Origin: Deltaproteobacteria bacterium
GTDB lineage: Bacteria; Desulfobacterota; Dissulfuribacteria; Dissulfuribacterales; DYLC01
Direction of reading: 5' to 3'
NCBI GenBank assembly: GCA_028695735.1
Contig: JAQVIJ010000002.1
Span: forward strand, 271,852-335,851
DNA length: 64,000 bases
Part shown: positions 58,793 through 64,000 of the stretch, piece by piece
Layout of the letters: every line of letters starts with the position of its first letter
Numbering within the stretch: the stretch's first letter is position 1
The notes under the pieces: generated by a model
Seen by the model: the letters and a program-made list of their open reading frames with translations, nothing else
What the model was told of the DNA's origin: nothing
Databases searched by the model: none
Program-made: the position numbers and the translations under genes

Positions 58793-60003
58793 GCACAGAA
58801 AACGGAGTCAAACTCGAAACCCTCTATGTAAAGTCTCAGACAGCGTCCTTTAGGATACTGAGTGCCATCAGCTTTTCACACTTTTTGAACGACACCATTC
58901 AGTCCCTGCTGTTTGCCATTTATCCCCTGTTAAAGACCAGTTTTCACCTGAATTTTACTCAGATCGGCCTGTTATCCCTTGTCTATCAGCTCACTGCCTC
59001 CATGCTTCAACCCGTGGTGGGATTCTATACGGATCAAAATCCCAAACCCTACTCACTGGCCGCAGGCATGGGTTGCACGCTGTGCGGCCTGCTGCTTTTG
59101 GCCGTGGCATGGGATTATGGCCTTTTGCTGCTGGCAGCGGCTCTGGTTGGCATGGGGTCGTCCATCTTTCATCCCGAATCCTCCCGTGTGGCAAGAATGG
59201 CCTCTGGCGGGCGATACGGCCTGGCCCAATCCCTGTTTCAGGTGGGCGGCAACGCAGGCACCTCCATGGGGCCGCTTTTGGCGGCGTGGATGGTCATTCC
59301 ATACGGCCAGAAGAGCATTCTGTTCTTTTCCCTGCTGGCCCTGTTGGCCATAGCCATACTGGTGAGGGTAGGGAAGTGGTATAAGCTGCGCTGTGTGCTA
59401 AAGGCTGGCAAGGGCACTGATGTCAAGCCAATTCAGCCGGTGTATTCAAGGCGCACCATAGTCCTTTCCATGTTGATTTTGCTGGTGCTCATATTTTCCA
59501 AGTATTTTTATCTGGCCAGCATAGGAAACTACTTCACATTTTATCTGATGCACCGTTTTGGCATTTCAGTGCAATCCGGCCAGTATCATCTCTTTGTCTT
59601 TTTGTTTGCCGTTGCCCTTGGGACCTTTATCGGCGGCCCTGTGGGCGACAAGATCGGCAGAAAACAAGTGATATGGCTCTCGATTCTGGGGGCATCTCCC
59701 TTTACGCTGGCCCTGCCATACGCCAATCTGGCATGGACAGGGGTGTTGTCCTTTGCAAGTGGTTTTATTCTGGCATCGGCCTTTTCAGCCATTCTGGTCT
59801 TTGCGCAGGAGCTTATTCCAGGTCGAGTAGGTGCCATCTCAGGCCTGTTCTTCGGGCTTGCCTTTGGCATGGCAGGCATTGCAGCCGCTGTACTTGGAAG
59901 GCTTGCGGATGCGTATGGCATCGAATTTGTGTATCATGTCTGCTCATATCTGCCTCTATTGGGCGTGCTGACCGTGTTTCTGCCCGATATCAGAAGGTCA
60001 TGA
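58789..60003 (+). CDS. MFS transporter (fosmidomycin-resistance family)
   Basis: SFSHFLNDTIQSLLFAIYPLLKTSFHLNFTQIGLLSLVYQ, GMGSSIFHPESSRVARMASGGR. Confidence 0.9.
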   Translation: MSTENGVKLETLYVKSQTASFRILSAISFSHFLNDTIQSLLFAIYPLLKTSFHLNFTQIGLLSLVYQLTASMLQPVVGFYTDQNPKPYSLAAGMGCTLCGLLLLAVAWDYGLLLLAAALVGMGSSIFHPESSRVARMASGGRYGLAQSLFQVGGNAGTSMGPLLAAWMVIPYGQKSILFFSLLALLAIAILVRVGKWYKLRCVLKAGKGTDVKPIQPVYSRRTIVLSMLILLVLIFSKYFYLASIGNYFTFYLMHRFGISVQSGQYHLFVFLFAVALGTFIGGPVGDKIGRKQVIWLSILGASPFTLALPYANLAWTGVLSFASGFILASAFSAILVFAQELIPGRVGAISGLFFGLAFGMAGIAAAVLGRLADAYGIEFVYHVCSYLPLLGVLTVFLPDIRRS

Positions 60004-60029
60004 TTCATGTTTTTTAGAAGGAGGAAGCC

Positions 60030-60224
60030 ATGTTTTCCGATGAAAAAACCACGACATTGAGGTGCCGTAAGTGCGGGGACTTGCTTGAGATATGCAGGCG
60101 CTGAAAGGTAGTCGCCCTGCGGTGCAGGGGCTGCGGCGCCATCTTTACTGTGGCCAGTTACGCCAAGGAGATGGACAAAAAGACTGAAGAGATGCTGGCT
60201 AATGTGCGGGTGGATAAGCTCTGA
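60030..60224 (+). CDS. Candidate small selenoprotein with repeated CxxC/CxxU motifs (UGA at 60102-60104)
   Basis: MFSDEKTTTLRCRKCGDLLEICRR-U-KVVALRCRGCGAIFTVASYAKEMDKKTEEMLANVRVDKL; SECIS-like hairpin CCCTGC-GGT-GCAGGG with loop ~17 nt after the UGA; RBS AGGAGG. Confidence 0.82.
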
Positions 60225-60233
60225 TTTTTCGCC

Positions 60234-62051
60234 TTATTGCACCTTCAATGCCTCATGTATCTGTTCGGCCAATTTGCTGGAGATGCCTGGCACGGCCTGT
60301 AACTCCTCTATTGAGGCCTGTTTCAGCCTCTTTAGGCTTCCAAAGTGCTGAAGTAGGGCCTTTTGCCTCTTGGCGCCTACGCCTGGTATTTGAAGCAGAG
60401 ACCCCTTGAACCTGGCTGAAGAGCGCTTTTTTCTGTGAAATGTGACTCCAAATCTATGTGCCTCGTCTCGCATGCGTTGTATGAAGAGTAAAACCGGATC
60501 GTGCGGGGCAAGCAGGACCTGTGAGCCGTCCATGGTATAGAGCTTTTCGCCCTCCTGGTCCCGTTCCTTGGCAATGGAGGCAAATTCCACCTGCTCAGGC
60601 ATGTCCAGCTCTTTCCAGGCGGAAATGGCCTCAAAGAGCTGTCCCTTGCCTCCGTCTATGACCATGAGGTCAGGCAGGTCCTGTCTTTCCATGCCTGACG
60701 CCAGCCGCCTCAACACCACCTCGCGAATCATGGCGTAGTCGTCTATGCCTGTTACGGTTCGAATGTTGTAGTGCCTGTAGCCCTGTTTTAGCGGCCTTCC
60801 ATTTTCAAATGCCACCAGGCTGCCCACGGGCAGCTCGCCTCCTGTGGTGGAGATGTCTATGGTTTCAATGCGGTTTGGCTGCCTTTTGAGTTTTAATGCC
60901 TGTTGAAGAAGCCGAGCCAGCTCCTCCCAGCGCGCCTCTTGCCTTGCCTCCATGGAGACGGCCTCCAAGGCATTGGCCTGCGCCATTTCCATGAGCCTTT
61001 TGCGAATGGATCTAAAATTGCCGCTCACTAAGCGGCAGCCCTTAGCCATCTCCCTTATCCATTCCTCCAAAAGCTCCATGTCAGCGGGGGCTGTGGAGAG
61101 GAGTATCTGTTCAGGGACAGGGTTGACGGCAAAATAATCCCGTAAAAACAATGAGAGGATGTCGCCGTCAGGTTCATCGTGCACTAAATATATACGGCTT
61201 TCATGCCCCCTTACCACTCCGTCCCGCACATGTAACACAGATACAGCCGCCCGTGCGGCATCCCTCGCCATTGCGACCACATCCCAGTTGGCGTCCAGAT
61301 CCGCCACCATTGCCTGGTTTTCAGTCACCGCCTTTATGGCCGCAATCCGGTCCCGCAGCACTGCTGCCTTTTCGAACTCCAGGGCCTCTGCATACTGCTC
61401 CATTTTGGCCTGTAGGTCCTTTAGAAGGCCTTGCTGTCTGCCCTCCAAAAAGAGCTTTAGTTGCTGAATGCGCTCTCTATATTCCTCTGAAGAGATGGCG
61501 CCCATGCAAGGTGCGCTGCACCTGTGTATCTGAAACTTGAGACACGGCCTGTCCCTGTTTTTCATCTGAGAGTCACTGCAGGTGCGCAGATTAAAGATGC
61601 TTCCCACTAAGTGCATGACCTCTCGCACCGCTGTGCCAGAAGGATATGGGCCGTAATACAGGGCATTGTCCTTTAGACGCCTGCGCACCACGGAGATGCG
61701 GCCAAATGGCTGAGATAGGTCAATGCGCAAAAAGGGATAGGCCTTGTCGTCCCGCATCACGATGTTGTACTTGGGTCGGTGTTCCTTGATGAGATTGAAT
61801 TCCAGTAGCAGGGCCTCTTTTTCTGTGGCGGTTACGATGTACTCCAGAGTGGCGGCGTTTTGCAGCATGTGCGAGGTCTTTACCGAGGATGGTGGGCTGA
61901 GCAGATAGCTTGAGATGCGGCTGCGCAGGTCCTTGGCCTTTCCCACATAGATGACGCGAGCCTCACTGTTTCTAAAGAGATAGACGCCCGGAGTCTTGGG
62001 CAGGAGTTTTAATACCTTTGAAGCCGATTGGGCAAGGGAAATGGCCTGCAT
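60234..62051 (-). CDS. uvrC: Excinuclease ABC subunit C
   Basis: PKTPGVYLFRNSEARVIYVGKAKDLRSRI, UVR motif, C-terminal HhH. Confidence 0.97.
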   Translation of the reverse strand: MQAISLAQSASKVLKLLPKTPGVYLFRNSEARVIYVGKAKDLRSRISSYLLSPPSSVKTSHMLQNAATLEYIVTATEKEALLLEFNLIKEHRPKYNIVMRDDKAYPFLRIDLSQPFGRISVVRRRLKDNALYYGPYPSGTAVREVMHLVGSIFNLRTCSDSQMKNRDRPCLKFQIHRCSAPCMGAISSEEYRERIQQLKLFLEGRQQGLLKDLQAKMEQYAEALEFEKAAVLRDRIAAIKAVTENQAMVADLDANWDVVAMARDAARAAVSVLHVRDGVVRGHESRIYLVHDEPDGDILSLFLRDYFAVNPVPEQILLSTAPADMELLEEWIREMAKGCRLVSGNFRSIRKRLMEMAQANALEAVSMEARQEARWEELARLLQQALKLKRQPNRIETIDISTTGGELPVGSLVAFENGRPLKQGYRHYNIRTVTGIDDYAMIREVVLRRLASGMERQDLPDLMVIDGGKGQLFEAISAWKELDMPEQVEFASIAKERDQEGEKLYTMDGSQVLLAPHDPVLLFIQRMRDEAHRFGVTFHRKKRSSARFKGSLLQIPGVGAKRQKALLQHFGSLKRLKQASIEELQAVPGISSKLAEQIHEALKVQ

Positions 62052-63035
62052 TTATTGATTTCGAATGCGGGGGTCTGCCAAGGCATAGCCGATGTCGGCC
62101 AAGAGGTTGCCAAGAAGGGTAAGCACTGCCACGATGACCAGATTGCCCATGAGGACTGGATAGTCCCTGGCCATGACACTGGTCCACATGAGCTGCCCGA
62201 TGCCTGGAATGGCAAAGATGGATTCAAAGATCACACTGCCGCCGATCATGCCAGGCAGAGACAGGCCTAAGATGGTGATGACAGGCAGCAAGGCGTTTCT
62301 CAGGGCATGTCGGTAGATGACCACCCGTTCAGAAAGCCCCTTGGCGCGTGCCGTCAGAATATAGTCCTGGCGCAGCACCTCCAGCATGGAGGAACGCATA
62401 TACCTGGACAGCCCTGCAAGCCCTCCCAGGGCCGAGATGCTCACGGGCAGTATGAGGTGTTTGGTCCAATCCCATATCTTTTGCCAGGTGGAAAGGGAGT
62501 CATAGCCCACGATGCTGTGCAGGCCTGAGATGGGCAGCCACTCCAGGTAGATGCCGAAGAACATCATGAGCAGCAGGGCCGCCCAAAAGGAGGGCATGGC
62601 ATAGAAAAAGAAGACCATCACAGTGCTTATGCGATCGAACAGGCTGTTTTGATGCACAGCCGCCTGTACGCCCAAGGGAATGGCGATGAGGAATATGAGG
62701 GTCAGAGAGAGGAGGTTTATTAGAATGGTTATGGGCAGGCGTTCGCGAATCTTGTCCCACACAGGTCGTTTATCCGATGCAAAGGATTTGCCCAGGTCCA
62801 GCTTGGCCAGGCCCTTTAGCCAGTTCCAATACTGTTCATAAAGGGGCTTGTCCAAGCCGTATTGGGCGCGCAGCCGTTCCCTGGCCTCAGGGGTCATCTT
62901 GGGATTGAAGTCCGCCTGTATGGACATGGGTTCTCCAGGCGCCATGTGCATCACCGTAAAGGAGACCAGTGTGATGCCCAAAAAGGTGGGAAGCAGATAG
63001 GCAAGTTTTTTGGCCAAAAATATGAGAAATTGCAT
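62052..63035 (-). CDS. ABC transporter permease (dipeptide/oligopeptide DppB family)
   Basis: [40 protein letters not shown] and the permease EAA-like region. Confidence 0.93.
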   Translation of the reverse strand: MQFLIFLAKKLAYLLPTFLGITLVSFTVMHMAPGEPMSIQADFNPKMTPEARERLRAQYGLDKPLYEQYWNWLKGLAKLDLGKSFASDKRPVWDKIRERLPITILINLLSLTLIFLIAIPLGVQAAVHQNSLFDRISTVMVFFFYAMPSFWAALLLMMFFGIYLEWLPISGLHSIVGYDSLSTWQKIWDWTKHLILPVSISALGGLAGLSRYMRSSMLEVLRQDYILTARAKGLSERVVIYRHALRNALLPVITILGLSLPGMIGGSVIFESIFAIPGIGQLMWTSVMARDYPVLMGNLVIVAVLTLLGNLLADIGYALADPRIRNQ

Positions 63036-63131
63036 TTCATCCCCTTTTGAGTTGTTAAACCCCTTGACCATAACATAAGGCTGTTTTACAACCTGTTGTA
63101 TATATTAAAATACCAAACTGGAATTTTTACA

Positions 63132-63953
63132 ATGGAACAGTCTCAAGCACTCCAGATGCCATCAGGCAGTAATCTCTTTACAGTAGCCACCTATAATGTC
63201 AATTCCATTCGGGCCCGCATGCACATAGTGATTCCCTGGTTGAAACAGCATCAACCCTCTGTCCTGTGTATGCAGGAGACAAAGGTCGTGGATGCGGATT
63301 TTCCCAGGGCTGCCTTTGAGGAGGCAGGCTATTTCGTAGTTTTTCGAGGACAGAAGTCCTATAACGGAGTGGCTGTGGCCTCGAGACTGCCGATTCAGGA
63401 GGTGCAGTATGGTTTTCAGGACGGAGAGGACACGCCTGAAGACCAGGCCAGGCTCATCGCCTGTGTAATAAACGGCGTGCGCATAGTAAATACCTATGTC
63501 CCTCAGGGAAGAGAGATAACCGACAGCATGTTTCAATATAAGCTCAAATGGTTTGAGCGGCTCAACTCTTTATTTTCACGCTGGGTCTCCAGGGAACCAC
63601 TGCTCTGGTGCGGGGATCTCAATGTGGCCCCTGAACCCATGGATGTCTATGATCCAGATGGGCTTAAGAATCATGTGTGTTTTCATGAGGATGTGCGTAG
63701 GGCATTTCATGCAGTTAAGGCCTTGGGCCTTGTGGACATCTTTCGCAAGTTTAATCAGGAGCCCAAACAATACACCTTTTACGACTATCGTTTTCCCAAA
63801 TCAGTGGAAAGGGTAAAGGGGTGGCGCATAGACCATATCCTTGCCAATGAATCCCTTGCTGTCAGGGCAACGGGCTGTTATATCGACATGGAGCCCCGTC
63901 TGGCTGAAAAACCCTCAGACCACACAGTCCTGGCGGCCGTCTTTGATGTATAA
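63132..63953 (+). CDS. xth: Exodeoxyribonuclease III
   Basis: ATYNVNSIRARM, CMQETKV, CGDLNVAPEPMDVYDP, WRIDHIL, SDHTVL. Confidence 0.95.
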   Translation: MEQSQALQMPSGSNLFTVATYNVNSIRARMHIVIPWLKQHQPSVLCMQETKVVDADFPRAAFEEAGYFVVFRGQKSYNGVAVASRLPIQEVQYGFQDGEDTPEDQARLIACVINGVRIVNTYVPQGREITDSMFQYKLKWFERLNSLFSRWVSREPLLWCGDLNVAPEPMDVYDPDGLKNHVCFHEDVRRAFHAVKALGLVDIFRKFNQEPKQYTFYDYRFPKSVERVKGWRIDHILANESLAVRATGCYIDMEPRLAEKPSDHTVLAAVFDV

Positions 63954-64000
63954 ATCTTACATTTTTGTTCCATTCCAACAGGAGATTTTTTCATAAATGT

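Overview
The window is a 64 kb bacterial chromosome segment, apparently from a Gram-negative anaerobe; a Desulfobacterota-like source is inferred from gene content and style (cooC, Sec-type SelD, SufBC pair) and is not proven. Most of it is dense housekeeping DNA: waaA, dapF, tRNA-Val, the thrS-infC-rpmI-rplT-pheST-ihfA-merR operon, pheA, cooC, folE2, moaE, bioB/bioA and bioD, tatC, purQ, thiL, ndk, selD, acn, aroE-aroA-aroK, sufBC, ybaB-recR, uvrC and xth. Roughly 23.0-35.3 kb is an accessory island that separates bioA from bioD. It is bordered and internally interrupted by three copies of a small element with ~43 bp imperfect terminal inverted repeats (AAAAGGACAGnCACATT...). Those copies carry a ~115-nt module that folds as a three-way junction; its stems differ in sequence between copies but stay paired (covariation), and a related module lies at ~52.85 kb. 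Island cargo includes a truncated RtcR-like (putative CARF) sigma-54 activator with an excisionase-type HTH partner, a decayed gamma-glutamylcyclotransferase-like gene, and an envelope-type cassette (PepSY, ABC exporter, DedA, MFS, PAP2, DedA/LssY remnant, two-component system). Other notable items: SelD with an in-frame UGA (Sec), a second candidate selenoprotein (CxxU small protein at 60030-60224) missed by the ORF track, an in-frame amber codon in a FadL-like porin, a PheT lacking its tRNA-binding OB domain, an infC with an apparent AUA start, and an intact intein with a DUF559-like nuclease, invaded by GC-rich repeats, inside a decayed DNA methylase gene.
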